From an uncultured Lachnospiraceae bacterium (GTDB lineage Bacteria; Bacillota; Clostridia; Lachnospirales; Lachnospiraceae): a stretch of DNA of 64,000 nt. Positions 42,985 to 52,235 of this stretch are shown piece after piece. Location of the stretch: contig CAJUIS010000010.1 in assembly GCA_910586645.1 (NCBI GenBank), forward strand, positions 1 through 64,000, given 5' to 3'. How positions within the stretch are numbered: position 1 is the stretch's first letter; the number at the start of each line of letters is the position of its first letter. A program made the translations under genes and the position numbers. The notes beneath the pieces are model-generated. The model was not told where the DNA came from. It saw only the letters and a program-made list of their open reading frames with translations, and did not search any database.

Positions 42985-43989
42985 ATGTTAAACGGAAAAA
43001 AGATATTGTACAGCGGGATGCAGGCGACAGGGACTCTTACATTGGGAAATTATCTTGGAGCGCTGAAAAACTGGGTGAATTTAAATGAAGAATACGAGTG
43101 CATCTATGGCGTTATGGATCTGCATTCGCTGACGGTGCGGCAGGTTCCGGCGGATTTCCGCAAAAACGCGAGAGCTTTATACGCCCTGTATGTGGCGGCC
43201 GGGCTGGATCCGGAGAAGAACTGCATTTATTATCAGTCCCATGTATCCGGCCACGCAGAGCTTGGCTGGATTTTAGGGTGTTTTACGTATATGGGGGAAT
43301 TGAACCGCATGACGCAGTTTAAAGATAAAGCGTTAAGGCATGAAGACAATATCAATGCCGGGTTGTATACATATCCGGTATTGATGGCTGCCGACATCCT
43401 GCTCTATCAGGCGGACGTCGTTCCGGTCGGGCAGGATCAGAAGCAGCACCTTGAGATTACAAGAGACATAGCAAAAAGGTTTAACGCAATTTATGGAGAC
43501 GTCTTTACCATACCGGAAGGCTATATTTCGCAGTCCGGAGCGAAAATTATGAGCCTTCAGGATCCCGTCAAAAAAATGTCAAAATCAGACGAAAACGTCA
43601 ATGCGACGATTCTTCTTTTAGACGGCAGGGACAGCATTATCCGGAAATTTAAACGGGCAGTGACGGATTCAGACACTGTGGTGCGCTATGCAGAAGAAAA
43701 ACCGGGGATCAGCAATCTGATGGATATCTATAGCTGCGTTACCGGGAAGGATTATGCGGCGATTGAAAAAGAATTTGACCAAAAGGGGTACGGGGAGTTT
43801 AAAATGGCCGTGGGAGAAGCCGTGGCGGATGAACTTGAGCCTTTGCAGAAGAGGTATCAGTCCCTGATGGACGATAAAGCGTATATAGATTCCATGATAA
43901 AGAAAAATGATGAAAAAGCCGCCTATTATGCGTCAAAAACGCTGCGGAAAGTACAAAAGAAAGTGGGTCTGACAGAACGGATGTTTTAA
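42985..43989 (+). CDS. trpS: tryptophanyl-tRNA synthetase
   Basis: A 334-residue class I synthetase for tRNA-Trp. The HIGH-like motif is GTLTLGNYLGAL, the substrate region MAADILLYQADVVPVGQDQKQH and the KMSKS motif KKMSKSDEN. GGGAGG precedes the start at good spacing. No T-box is visible; it is the third gene of a run starting at 40.5 kb. Confidence 0.95.
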   Translation: MLNGKKILYSGMQATGTLTLGNYLGALKNWVNLNEEYECIYGVMDLHSLTVRQVPADFRKNARALYALYVAAGLDPEKNCIYYQSHVSGHAELGWILGCFTYMGELNRMTQFKDKALRHEDNINAGLYTYPVLMAADILLYQADVVPVGQDQKQHLEITRDIAKRFNAIYGDVFTIPEGYISQSGAKIMSLQDPVKKMSKSDENVNATILLLDGRDSIIRKFKRAVTDSDTVVRYAEEKPGISNLMDIYSCVTGKDYAAIEKEFDQKGYGEFKMAVGEAVADELEPLQKRYQSLMDDKAYIDSMIKKNDEKAAYYASKTLRKVQKKVGLTERMF

Positions 43990-44013
43990 AAACCGGTTTC
44001 AGTAACTGCGGTA

Positions 44014-44042
44014 TTGATTTCTGAAAAAACTTATAGTATATT
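44014..44042 (+). promoter_or_regulatory. promoter of plsX-acpP
   Basis: TTGATT (44014-44019), 17-bp spacer, TATATT (44037-44042). plsX starts at 44086. Confidence 0.6.
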
Positions 44043-44085
44043 TCTAAGTAGCCGTTTGTGCGGTTTTATACAGGAGGGACGCAAA

Positions 44086-45129
44086 ATGCAGAATGCGATA
44101 AAAGTTGCCGTAGACGCCATGGGAGGGGATCACGCTCCGGGGGAAATTGTAAAAGGGGCGCAGGCTGCAGTGAAGATAAGGAAAGACATCCATGTTTTTC
44201 TGGTTGGGAAAAAGGATGCGATTGAGAAAGAACTTTCAAAATACTCCTATCCCAAAGATCAGATTTCCATTGTCCATGCAGAAGAGACGATTGAGATGGC
44301 AGAGCCCCCGGTTCTGGCAATCCGCAAAAAAAAGCAGTCATCAATCGTTCTTGGCATGAATATGGTGAAACAAAAGGAAGCGGACGCATTTGTTTCCGCA
44401 GGAAGCTCAGGAGCCATTTTAGTCGGCGGACAGGTGATTGTGGGCAGGATTAAAGGCATTGAGCGGCCGCCGCTTGCGCCGTTGATTCCTACGAAAAAAG
44501 GCGTGTCTCTTTTGGTTGACTGCGGGGCAAACGTAGACGCAAGGCCCTCGCATCTGGTGCAGTTTGCAAAGATGGGGTCTGTTTATATGGAACATGTCGT
44601 TGGAATTTCCAATCCGAAAGTTGCAATTGTCAATATTGGCGCAGAAGAGGAAAAAGGCAATGCGCTTGTAAAAGAGACGTTTCCTCTGCTGAAAGAATGC
44701 CAGGACATTAATTTTACCGGCAGCATTGAAGCACGGGAGATTCCGTATGGAAAGGCGGATGTGATTGTCTGCGAAGCGTTTACCGGAAATGTAATTTTAA
44801 AACTGTACGAAGGACTCAGCAGCACGCTGCTTGGAGTAGTGAAAAAAGGCTTAATGAGCAGCCTGCGCAGCAAAATGGGGGCCGTTTTGATTAAGCCGGC
44901 GTTAAAAGAAACGTTAAAGTCTTTCGACGCGTCCGTTTATGGAGGGGCGCCGCTTCTTGGGCTGAACGGCCTGGTGGTCAAAATCCATGGAAGCTCAAAG
45001 GCAACGGAAGCAAAAAACGCCATTATCCAGTGCGTGACTTTTAAAGAGCAGAAAATCAATGAAAAAATAAAAGAAAATATTATCAGCGCTTCCAAAGAAG
45101 AAGAGCAGGAGGGAAAAAATGGAGTTTGA
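44086..45129 (+). CDS. plsX: phosphate acyltransferase PlsX
   Basis: A 347-residue enzyme converting acyl-ACP to acyl-phosphate, the entry to phosphatidic acid synthesis in most bacteria. The N-terminal VAVDAMGGDHAPGEIV block, SAGSSGAILVGG and FTGNVILKLYEG are diagnostic. The start at 44086 follows AGGAGGG. It overlaps acpP, which encodes its substrate carrier, by 11 bases. No FapR-type operator was recognised. Confidence 0.95.
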   Translation: MQNAIKVAVDAMGGDHAPGEIVKGAQAAVKIRKDIHVFLVGKKDAIEKELSKYSYPKDQISIVHAEETIEMAEPPVLAIRKKKQSSIVLGMNMVKQKEADAFVSAGSSGAILVGGQVIVGRIKGIERPPLAPLIPTKKGVSLLVDCGANVDARPSHLVQFAKMGSVYMEHVVGISNPKVAIVNIGAEEEKGNALVKETFPLLKECQDINFTGSIEAREIPYGKADVIVCEAFTGNVILKLYEGLSSTLLGVVKKGLMSSLRSKMGAVLIKPALKETLKSFDASVYGGAPLLGLNGLVVKIHGSSKATEAKNAIIQCVTFKEQKINEKIKENIISASKEEEQEGKNGV

Positions 45130-45349
45130 AAAGTTAAGAAAGATTATTGCGGAAGTATTGAGCCTGGACGAAGAGGAAATCAATATGGAGATGTCTTTTA
45201 TGGATGATCTTGGAGCGGATTCACTCGATATTTTTCAGATTATCATAGGAATTGAAGAAGAATTTGATATTGAAATTACAAACGAAGAAGTTGAAAAAAT
45301 AGTAACTGTCGCAGATGCGGCAGAAAAGATTAAGACAGCGATAAATTAA
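45119..45349 (+). CDS. acpP: acyl carrier protein
   Basis: A 76-residue acidic protein carrying fatty acyl chains on a phosphopantetheine attached to Ser35 in DLGADSLDIF. The length and the helix pattern are standard. The ribosome site (GGAGGG) and start lie inside the end of plsX. A terminator follows at once. Confidence 0.95.
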   Translation: MEFEKLRKIIAEVLSLDEEEINMEMSFMDDLGADSLDIFQIIIGIEEEFDIEITNEEVEKIVTVADAAEKIKTAIN

Positions 45350-45351
45350 GG

Positions 45352-45384
45352 AAAAAGCCCCTGACGACAGGGCTTTTTCTTTCT
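45352..45384 (+). terminator. terminator after acpP
   Basis: AAAAAGCCCCTG pairs with CAGGGCTTTTT (one bulged C) around ACGA, followed by CTTTCT. The tail touches the repeat that starts at 45380. Confidence 0.85.
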
Positions 45385-45456
45385 ATGTGAAAGCCGGATG
45401 GCAAAGAGGGATACCCGCAGGGTGTTTCTATGTGAAAGCCGGATGGCAAAGAGGGA
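45380..45456 (+). repeat. 32-bp perfect direct repeat upstream of rnc
   Basis: A 32-base unit beginning TTTCTATGTGAAAGCCGG occurs at 45380-45411 and again, identical, at 45425-45456. The 13-base spacer TACCCGCAGGGTG contains the short palindrome ACCC-GCA-GGGT. Each copy ends with AGAGGGA, the rnc ribosome site in the second copy, so the first copy is a duplicated ribosome site with no start codon. It looks like a recent tandem duplication. Confidence 0.9.
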
Positions 45457-45465
45457 GAAATTGCA

Positions 45466-46152
45466 ATGAAGAAACAGGAAGAATTTCAAAAAATGATTGG
45501 TTACGAATTTAAAAACGAAAATCTGCTGACACAGGCTTTGACGCACAGTTCTTATGCCAATGAAAAGCACAGAAAAAACGAAGACAATGAAAGGCTGGAA
45601 TTTTTGGGGGACGCGGTGCTTGAAATGGCGTCCAGTGAGTTCCTTTTTCTGAATTATCCGAAACTTTCAGAAGGGGATTTGACAAAGCTTAGGGCCAGCC
45701 TTGTGTGCGAGCCGACCTTGGCCGCCTGTACGGAACCGATTCATCTGGGAGAATTTATCCGCCTTGGAAAAGGAGAAGAACTGACGGGAGGGAGAACCAG
45801 AAAGTCTATTTTGTCGGACGCGCTGGAAGCGGTCATAGGCGCAATTTATCTGGATGGTGGTTTTACTAATGCAAAAGAGTTTATAGTGAAGTTTATACTT
45901 ACGGATATCGAGAATAAAAAGCTCTTTTATGATAGCAAGACTATCCTGCAGGAATTTGTCCAGGGGAATTGCGAAGGAGCCGTAAGCTACCGGATGGTAA
46001 ATGAAAGCGGGCCGGATCATGACAAGAGCTTTACCGTAGAAGTGAGAATCGGGGAAGAAGTGATTGGAAGCGGAAGCGGACATACGAAAAAAGCGGCTGA
46101 GCAGGCGGCGGCATATCAGGCGCTTTTGCGTCTGCGGCCGGATGAAGTGTAA
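45466..46152 (+). CDS. rnc: ribonuclease III
   Basis: A 228-residue double-stranded-RNA endonuclease processing rRNA precursors and other RNAs. The catalytic signature is NERLEFLGDAVLEM (about residues 39-52), with ALTHSSYANE before it, and a dsRNA-binding domain fills the last 70 residues (GSGHTKKAAEQAAAYQAL). The rnc-smc-ftsY order is typical of Firmicutes. Confidence 0.95.
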   Translation: MKKQEEFQKMIGYEFKNENLLTQALTHSSYANEKHRKNEDNERLEFLGDAVLEMASSEFLFLNYPKLSEGDLTKLRASLVCEPTLAACTEPIHLGEFIRLGKGEELTGGRTRKSILSDALEAVIGAIYLDGGFTNAKEFIVKFILTDIENKKLFYDSKTILQEFVQGNCEGAVSYRMVNESGPDHDKSFTVEVRIGEEVIGSGSGHTKKAAEQAAAYQALLRLRPDEV

Positions 46153-46166
46153 AAGCAGGGGGGAAT

Positions 46167-49100
46167 ATGTACTTAAAAAGCATCAAAATGCATGGATTTA
46201 AGTCTTTTGCAAATAAAATCGCACTGGATTTCCACAATGGGATTACGGGCATTGTAGGCCCAAATGGGAGCGGGAAAAGCAATGTTTCGGACGCGGTGCG
46301 CTGGGTGTTGGGGGAACAGAGCGCAAAACAGCTTCGTGGCTCCAGTATGCAGGATGTTATTTTTTCGGGAACGGAGAACAGAAAACCGCTTAGCTACGCC
46401 TATGTGGCAATTACGATGGACAATTCAGATCATACCCTGGATCTTGATTTTGAAGAAGTTACGGTTGCAAGAAGGGTGTACCGCTCCGGGGAGAGCGAAT
46501 ACCTTCTGAATGGAAGCGTGTGCCGTTTAAAAGACGTTAATGAGCTTTTTTATGATACCGGAATTGGGAAAGAAGGGTATTCCATTATCGGGCAGGGGCA
46601 GATTGAGCGGATTTTAAACGGACGCCCGGAAGAACGAAGAGAGCTTTTTGATGAAGCGGCCGGCATCGTTAAATATAAAAGAAGAAAAGCTACAGCGCAG
46701 AAAAAGCTGGAAACGGAGCGGGAAAATCTGGTGCGCATCCAGGATATCTTAAGCGAACTCGAGCGTCAGGTCGGGCCTTTGGAGCGTCAGGCGGAAAAAG
46801 CAAGAATATTTTTAAGAAAAAGAGACGAATTGAGAAGCGGAGATGTCAATCTTTATCTTTTGGAAACGGAACGCATGGATTTGCAGTTAAAAGAAACGGC
46901 TGCAAATTATGAGATTACCGATTCTCAGTTAAAAGAAACAACGGCTTCCTATGAACAGATTAAGTTTGAATATCAGAAGATGGAACAGGCGCTTGAGACG
47001 GTGGAAGGAAAACTGGACGAGGCGAGAGAAAATCTGAATCATGCAGTGATGCAGAAGGGCCGGTTGGAAGGACGGATCAATGTCCTGAATGAAAAAATAA
47101 AAGCGTCGGAAACATCGGACGAGCATTTCAGAAGCCGGACAACGGAGATTGCGGCTGAAAGACAGGAGAAAATGCGTCAGAAAGACGCTTATGAAACAGA
47201 GAAAGCCGGATTGGACAGGCAGGTTGCGCATATTTCACTCCGTCTGGCAAAGGCAAAAAAGGAACAGGAGCGTCTGTTAAAGGAGATCCAGAGCTGCAGC
47301 GACGGTATGGAAAACGGCAAGAACGAACTGCTGAAATTGTTAAATCAAAAGGCGTCGCTTCAGGCGAAGCAGCAGAAATATGATACTTTGATGGAACAGG
47401 CCGTTATTCAGAAAGCGCATTTAAACCAGCGTCTTCTGCAGCAGAAAAGCGATGAATCCGGATTGGATGCGGAATATCAAAAGCAGCAGGAAGCGTTAGA
47501 GGAGATCCGGGAGGAAATTGCGAAACTAAAAGACGAAGAAGGAAAACTGTCTTTCCAGTTAAAGGAATGGGAAGAAAAGCTTACAGCGGCAGGCGCCGCG
47601 ATAGAAAAAAGTACGGCACAGTACCATAAAACGGCTTCCCGGCTGGAATCTTTAAAAAATATTGCGGAGCGTTACGACGGATACGGAAACAGCGTCCGTA
47701 AAATCATGGAGCAAAAAGAACGGGAGCCGGGGATTCTCGGCGTTTTGTCCGATTTAATTAAAGTAGAAAAAAAATATGAAACGGCAATTGAAACGGCTCT
47801 TGGCGGCAATATCCAAAACATCGTGACAAGCGACGACGGGACGGCAAAGCGGATGATTACATATTTAAAGCAAAACCGCCTGGGAAGAGCGACGTTTTTG
47901 CCTTTGACTTCCGTAAAAGGAACAAGTTATATCAAATATCCGGAAGCGCTGACAGAAGAAGGCGTCATTGGGCTTGCCAGCGCGCTGGTAAAAAATAATG
48001 AAAAGTATAATGGGGTTATAAAACAGCTTTTGGGCAGGGCGCTTGTAGCTGATACGATTGATCATGCGATTGCGCTTGCTAAGAAATACAACCACTCCCT
48101 GTCGATTGTAACGCTGGAAGGGGAGTATCTGCGTCCGGGCGGTTCTATGACAGGAGGCGCGTTTAAAAACAGCAGCGGGCTTTTGGGAAGAAACCGTGAG
48201 ATTGAAGATTTGGAGCGGCAGGCAAAAGATTTGAAAATCACGGCGGAGAAGCAGAGACGGGATCGGGAGATGATTTTAGAGGAACAGTCTGGATTGCTTA
48301 AAAATCTGGAAGAAGTCAGGAAAACGCTGCAGCAGAAGTATCTTCTTGAGAATACCGCGGAATTGAATGCCGGGCGTATGAAACAGCAAAAAGAAGAAGG
48401 TGAAAGCGCATTTGCAGGCTTGCAGTCGGAAAGCAGAGAACTGGCTTCAAGGATTCAGGAAATAAAAGAAGAGAAAAAACAGACGTCAGAAGAAATTGAA
48501 ACGGTGAAAAAGCGGGAGGAGGAGATTGAAAAAGAGAATCTTCTCTATCAGGCAAATTTAAACGAGCAGACGAAGCTTGAAAACGACGCAGCGCAGAGCT
48601 TTGCGAAAGTTCAGATGGAGGAAGCGGGACTTAAGCAGAAGACGGAGTTTACCCTGGAAAATATCAGGCGCATTACGGAAGAGATTGAAAAGTGCGATTT
48701 GCAGGTACAGGAGCTTTCAGAAGAGGCAGCGGCGGCAAAAGAAGACGCAGAGAAGAGAAAAAAAGAGATTGAAGAAATTCGAACGTCGATGCTGACGTTT
48801 GAAGAGGAACGGATGCGTTTTGAACGTGAATTAAAGGAATTTTCGGAAAAAAAAGACCGGATGTCGTCGAAACAGAAAGAATTTTTTGGAAAGCGGGAAG
48901 AAATTTCAGAGCGCATTGCAGTTTTGGATAAAGAGCTGTTTCGTTTGAACAGCCAGAGAGAAAAGCTGGAAGAAGCAAAAGTGCGTCAGACCAACTATAT
49001 CTGGGAAGAATATGAACTGACGCCGCACAGCGCTCTGGAGTTTCGGAAAGAAGAAACGTTTGATCCCGCGGAACTGAAAAAAAAGATCTCCGGTTTAAAA

Positions 49101-49727
49101 GATGAGATACGCAGCCTCGGGGACGTCAATGTCAATGCGGTTGAGGAATATAAAGAAGTTTCGGGACGCTATGCGTTTTTAAAAACGCAGCATGAGGATT
49201 TGATCCGGGCGGAAGAAGTTCTTGTGGGGATTATCGAAGAACTGGATGCCGGGATGCGAAAGCAGTTTACGGAGAAATTTGCCGAGATTCAGCATGAGTT
49301 TGACAGGGCTTTTAAAGAATTGTTCGGCGGCGGAAAGGGAACACTGGAATTGGTGGAAGACGAGGATATTTTGGAATGTGGAATCCGTATCATTGCCCAG
49401 CCTCCCGGAAAGAAACTGCAGAATATGATTTTATTGTCCGGCGGGGAAAAATCACTGACGGCAATTGCGCTTTTGTTTGCGATTCAGAATTTAAAGCCGT
49501 CCCCGTTTTGCCTTCTGGATGAAATTGAAGCGGCTTTGGATGATTCAAATGTCGGCCGTTTTGCAAGGTATCTGCATAAACTGACAAAAAACACACAGTT
49601 TATCGTGATTACCCACAGGCGTGGAACAATGGCGTCTGCCGATCGTCTGTATGGAATTACGATGCAGGAAAAGGGGATTTCCACATTGGTGTCCGTCGAT
49701 TTGATTGAGCGTGATCTTGAGAAATAA
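46167..49727 (+). CDS. smc: chromosome segregation SMC protein
   Basis: An 1186-residue condensin subunit. Walker A is GPNGSGKSN (about 32-40), the coiled arms run from about 165 to 500 and 680 to 1020, the hinge lies between (GILGVLSDLIKVEKKYETAI; GGSMTGGAF), and the C-terminal head has signature LLSGGEKSLTAIALLFA and Walker B CLLDEIEAALDD. The length is normal. It follows rnc by 14 bp. Confidence 0.96.
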   Translation: MYLKSIKMHGFKSFANKIALDFHNGITGIVGPNGSGKSNVSDAVRWVLGEQSAKQLRGSSMQDVIFSGTENRKPLSYAYVAITMDNSDHTLDLDFEEVTVARRVYRSGESEYLLNGSVCRLKDVNELFYDTGIGKEGYSIIGQGQIERILNGRPEERRELFDEAAGIVKYKRRKATAQKKLETERENLVRIQDILSELERQVGPLERQAEKARIFLRKRDELRSGDVNLYLLETERMDLQLKETAANYEITDSQLKETTASYEQIKFEYQKMEQALETVEGKLDEARENLNHAVMQKGRLEGRINVLNEKIKASETSDEHFRSRTTEIAAERQEKMRQKDAYETEKAGLDRQVAHISLRLAKAKKEQERLLKEIQSCSDGMENGKNELLKLLNQKASLQAKQQKYDTLMEQAVIQKAHLNQRLLQQKSDESGLDAEYQKQQEALEEIREEIAKLKDEEGKLSFQLKEWEEKLTAAGAAIEKSTAQYHKTASRLESLKNIAERYDGYGNSVRKIMEQKEREPGILGVLSDLIKVEKKYETAIETALGGNIQNIVTSDDGTAKRMITYLKQNRLGRATFLPLTSVKGTSYIKYPEALTEEGVIGLASALVKNNEKYNGVIKQLLGRALVADTIDHAIALAKKYNHSLSIVTLEGEYLRPGGSMTGGAFKNSSGLLGRNREIEDLERQAKDLKITAEKQRRDREMILEEQSGLLKNLEEVRKTLQQKYLLENTAELNAGRMKQQKEEGESAFAGLQSESRELASRIQEIKEEKKQTSEEIETVKKREEEIEKENLLYQANLNEQTKLENDAAQSFAKVQMEEAGLKQKTEFTLENIRRITEEIEKCDLQVQELSEEAAAAKEDAEKRKKEIEEIRTSMLTFEEERMRFERELKEFSEKKDRMSSKQKEFFGKREEISERIAVLDKELFRLNSQREKLEEAKVRQTNYIWEEYELTPHSALEFRKEETFDPAELKKKISGLKDEIRSLGDVNVNAVEEYKEVSGRYAFLKTQHEDLIRAEEVLVGIIEELDAGMRKQFTEKFAEIQHEFDRAFKELFGGGKGTLELVEDEDILECGIRIIAQPPGKKLQNMILLSGGEKSLTAIALLFAIQNLKPSPFCLLDEIEAALDDSNVGRFARYLHKLTKNTQFIVITHRRGTMASADRLYGITMQEKGISTLVSVDLIERDLEK

Positions 49728-49754
49728 ATAAAATGTACAAGAGTAAGGAGAAAT

Positions 49755-50714
49755 ATGAGCATGGGAAAAGAAAAGAAGGGATTTTTTAGCAGGCTGGTGG
49801 CGGGACTCAGTAAGACGAGGAATAATATCGTATCGGGAATAGATTCTATTTTCAGCAGATTTTCCAGTATTGACGATGAATTTTATGAAGAAATAGAAGA
49901 AATATTGATTATGGGAGATCTGGGTGTAAAAGCCACGGAAGAAATTATTGAAAGCCTGAAAGAAAAAGTGAAAACAGAGAAGATCAAGGAACCGTCGGCC
50001 TGCAGAAAGCTTTTGACAGACAGTATCAAGGAGCAGATGCGCGTGGAAGAGACGGCATACCGTTTTGAAGAAGTGGATTCCGTCATACTTGTGATTGGCG
50101 TCAATGGCGTTGGAAAGACCACTACAGTGGGAAAACTGGCGGGAAAGTTAAAAAATGACGGCAAAAAAGTTGTAATTGCGGCGGCCGATACATTCCGCGC
50201 AGCGGCCGGAGATCAGCTTTTGGAGTGGGCAAACCGCGCCGGTGTGGAAATGATTGGGGGGCAGGAAGGCGCGGATCCGGCTTCCGTCGTTTTTGACGCG
50301 GCTTCTTCTGCAAAATCAAAAGGAGCGGACGTGCTGCTTTGCGATACGGCGGGAAGGCTTCATAACAAGAAAAATCTTATGGAAGAGCTGAGGAAAATAA
50401 ATCGCATTCTTGACAGGGAATTTCCGGACGCTTACAGGGAGACGCTGGTGGTTTTGGACGCTACGACAGGCCAGAACGCGCTGTCTCAGGCAAAGCAGTT
50501 TGGAGAAGTGGCGGATATAACCGGAATTGTTCTGACGAAAATGGACGGTACGGCAAAAGGCGGCATAGCGGTTGCGATTCAGTCGGAGCTTAAGATTCCG
50601 GTGAAATATATCGGGGTCGGAGAGACAATAGAGGATCTGCAGAAATTTAATGCGGATGAATTTGTAGACGCGTTATTTGAACGTAAGGAAGAGAAGGAGG
50701 AGACAGGACTTTGA
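49755..50714 (+). CDS. ftsY: signal recognition particle receptor FtsY
   Basis: A 319-residue SRP GTPase that docks ribosomes with membrane-protein chains. The short basic N-terminus replaces the long acidic A domain of E. coli FtsY; the NG domain has G1 GVNGVGKTTTVGKL, DTFRAAAGDQL, G3 DTAGRLHNKKNL and G4 TKMDGTAKGG. AAGGAG precedes the start. Its stop overlaps the ilvA TTG start. Confidence 0.95.
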   Translation: MSMGKEKKGFFSRLVAGLSKTRNNIVSGIDSIFSRFSSIDDEFYEEIEEILIMGDLGVKATEEIIESLKEKVKTEKIKEPSACRKLLTDSIKEQMRVEETAYRFEEVDSVILVIGVNGVGKTTTVGKLAGKLKNDGKKVVIAAADTFRAAAGDQLLEWANRAGVEMIGGQEGADPASVVFDAASSAKSKGADVLLCDTAGRLHNKKNLMEELRKINRILDREFPDAYRETLVVLDATTGQNALSQAKQFGEVADITGIVLTKMDGTAKGGIAVAIQSELKIPVKYIGVGETIEDLQKFNADEFVDALFERKEEKEETGL

Positions 50715-51919
50715 CACTGGATAAATTTGAAGAAGCAAGTGAGAAAGTAAAAGAAGTCACGCTTGAAACGAAATTGATTTACAGCAGCTATCTGAGCCGG
50801 AAAACAGGCAACAAGGTTTATTTAAAGCCTGAAAATATGCAGTTTACGGGAGCTTATAAGGTGCGGGGGGCATACTATAAAATCAGCACGCTGTCGCAGG
50901 AAGAACGGGAACGGGGACTGATTACGGCCTCAGCGGGGAATCATGCGCAGGGCGTTGCCTATGCTGCAAAATGTTATGGCGCAAAAGCTGTCATTGTTAT
51001 GCCGACCACGACGCCTCTGATTAAAGTCAACCGTACAAAAAGCTATGGGGCGGACGTGATTCTCTACGGGGACGTTTATGACGAAGCCTGCGCCCATGCG
51101 TATGAGCTTGCGGAAAAAAACGGCTATACATTCATTCATCCGTTTGACGATCTTGCAGTTGCGACCGGGCAGGGGACAATTGCAATGGAAATATTTAAAG
51201 AGCTGCCGCTGGTAGAGTATATTCTTGTGCCAATCGGAGGAGGCGGGCTTGCAACGGGAGTTTCAGCTTTGGCCAAGCTGTTAAATCCCAAAATTAAGGT
51301 AATCGGCGTGGAACCGGCCGGAGCGGCCTGTATGAAGGCATCGTTTCTGTCAGAAAAAGTTACGACGCTTCCCGCTGTAAATACGATTGCAGACGGCACT
51401 GCCGTAAAGACCCCGGGAGACAATATATTTCCCTATATCCAGAAAAATCTGGACGACATTATTACAGTAGAAGACGACGAGCTTGTCGTGTCATTTTTGG
51501 ATATGGTGGAGAACCACAAAATTGTTGTGGAAAATTCCGGCCTTCTTACGGTTGCGGCGTTAAAGCATTTAAACGTAAAAGAAAAAAGAATCGTATCTAT
51601 TTTAAGCGGCGGAAATATGGACGTCATTACGATGTCTTCCGTTGTGCAGCAGGGGCTTATTCTAAGAGACAGGATATTTACTGTGTCAATTCTTCTGCCG
51701 GATAAACCGGGGGAGCTTTCAAAAGTTGCGGATACAATTGCAAAAGAGCAGGGCAATGTAATCAAACTGGAACATAACCAGTTTGTAAGCATCAACCGAA
51801 ATGCTGCGGTGGAACTCAGGATTACGCTGGAGTGTTTTGGAACGGAGCATAAACGGCAGATTATGAAGGCTCTGGAAAAAGCGCAGTATAAACCAAAACA
51901 GGTGAGGACAAGCCTGTAA
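50711..51919 (+). CDS. ilvA: threonine ammonia-lyase
   Basis: A 402-residue pyridoxal-phosphate enzyme forming 2-oxobutanoate from threonine, first step to isoleucine or a catabolic step. The PLP lysine is in FTGAYKVRGAY, the glycine loop is GGGGLATG, and an ACT domain is at about 325-402 (VSILLPDKPGELSKVADTIA). One ACT domain and this length fit the clostridial form. The start is TTG, nine bases after AAGGAGG, overlapping the ftsY stop by four bases, so the unrelated genes are coupled. Confidence 0.92.
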   Translation: MTLDKFEEASEKVKEVTLETKLIYSSYLSRKTGNKVYLKPENMQFTGAYKVRGAYYKISTLSQEERERGLITASAGNHAQGVAYAAKCYGAKAVIVMPTTTPLIKVNRTKSYGADVILYGDVYDEACAHAYELAEKNGYTFIHPFDDLAVATGQGTIAMEIFKELPLVEYILVPIGGGGLATGVSALAKLLNPKIKVIGVEPAGAACMKASFLSEKVTTLPAVNTIADGTAVKTPGDNIFPYIQKNLDDIITVEDDELVVSFLDMVENHKIVVENSGLLTVAALKHLNVKEKRIVSILSGGNMDVITMSSVVQQGLILRDRIFTVSILLPDKPGELSKVADTIAKEQGNVIKLEHNQFVSINRNAAVELRITLECFGTEHKRQIMKALEKAQYKPKQVRTSL

Positions 51920-51943
51920 AAGAAAATGAGAGCAGTTATATGG

Positions 51944-51998
51944 AACTCACCGCAGTTTTTTCTTTGAAGATGGGAAAGAAGCTGCAGTGAGTTTTTTT
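51944..51998 (+). terminator. terminator after ilvA
   Basis: AACTCACCGCAG (51944-51955) pairs with CTGCAGTGAGTT (51982-51993) with one mismatch; the intervening CTTT/AAAG can also pair. A run of seven T follows (51992-51998). Confidence 0.8.
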
Positions 51999-52008
51999 GC
52001 TGACAGGA

Positions 52009-52099
52009 TTCGACAGTAAAGGCAAAGGAAGTAACTGAGACTCCAAAGAATCCCAGATAAATCGACAGAAATCGGAACAGTATGATTTTTGATGTCGAA
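52009..52099 (+). promoter_or_regulatory. Spo0A-type (0A) boxes upstream of spo0A
   Basis: TTCGACA at 52009-52015 is the reverse complement of the 0A box TGTCGAA, which occurs directly at 52093-52099; ATCGACA at 52061-52067 differs from the first by one base. The boxes lie in the 316-bp gap between ilvA and spo0A, upstream of the promoter at 52118-52146. They suggest that Spo0A controls its own gene. Apart from the terminator, these boxes and the promoter, I see nothing else in this gap. Confidence 0.6.
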
Positions 52100-52117
52100 A
52101 ACTGCGAAAAGTTATGA

Positions 52118-52146
52118 TTGAATCAGCCGTGAGAGATGCTTATAAT
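52118..52146 (+). promoter_or_regulatory. promoter of spo0A
   Basis: TTGAAT (52118-52123), 17-bp spacer, TATAAT (52141-52146). The nearest 0A box ends 18 bp upstream of the -35, a position suited to activation. No clear sigma-H promoter was recognised. Confidence 0.65.
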
Positions 52147-52235
52147 ACAGATAGTTTCGATTTTGGTCAAAAGAGATCAGGAAGGCCTGTGAAATTTGAA
52201 AGTTTAAAAAGTTTTAGGAGAGGGGAACATTTGGA

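Noticed and set aside
45380..45456. CRISPR-like repeat-spacer-repeat
   Set aside because: Only two copies, a 13-base spacer, no cas genes, and the second copy holds the rnc ribosome site; it is a simple duplication.
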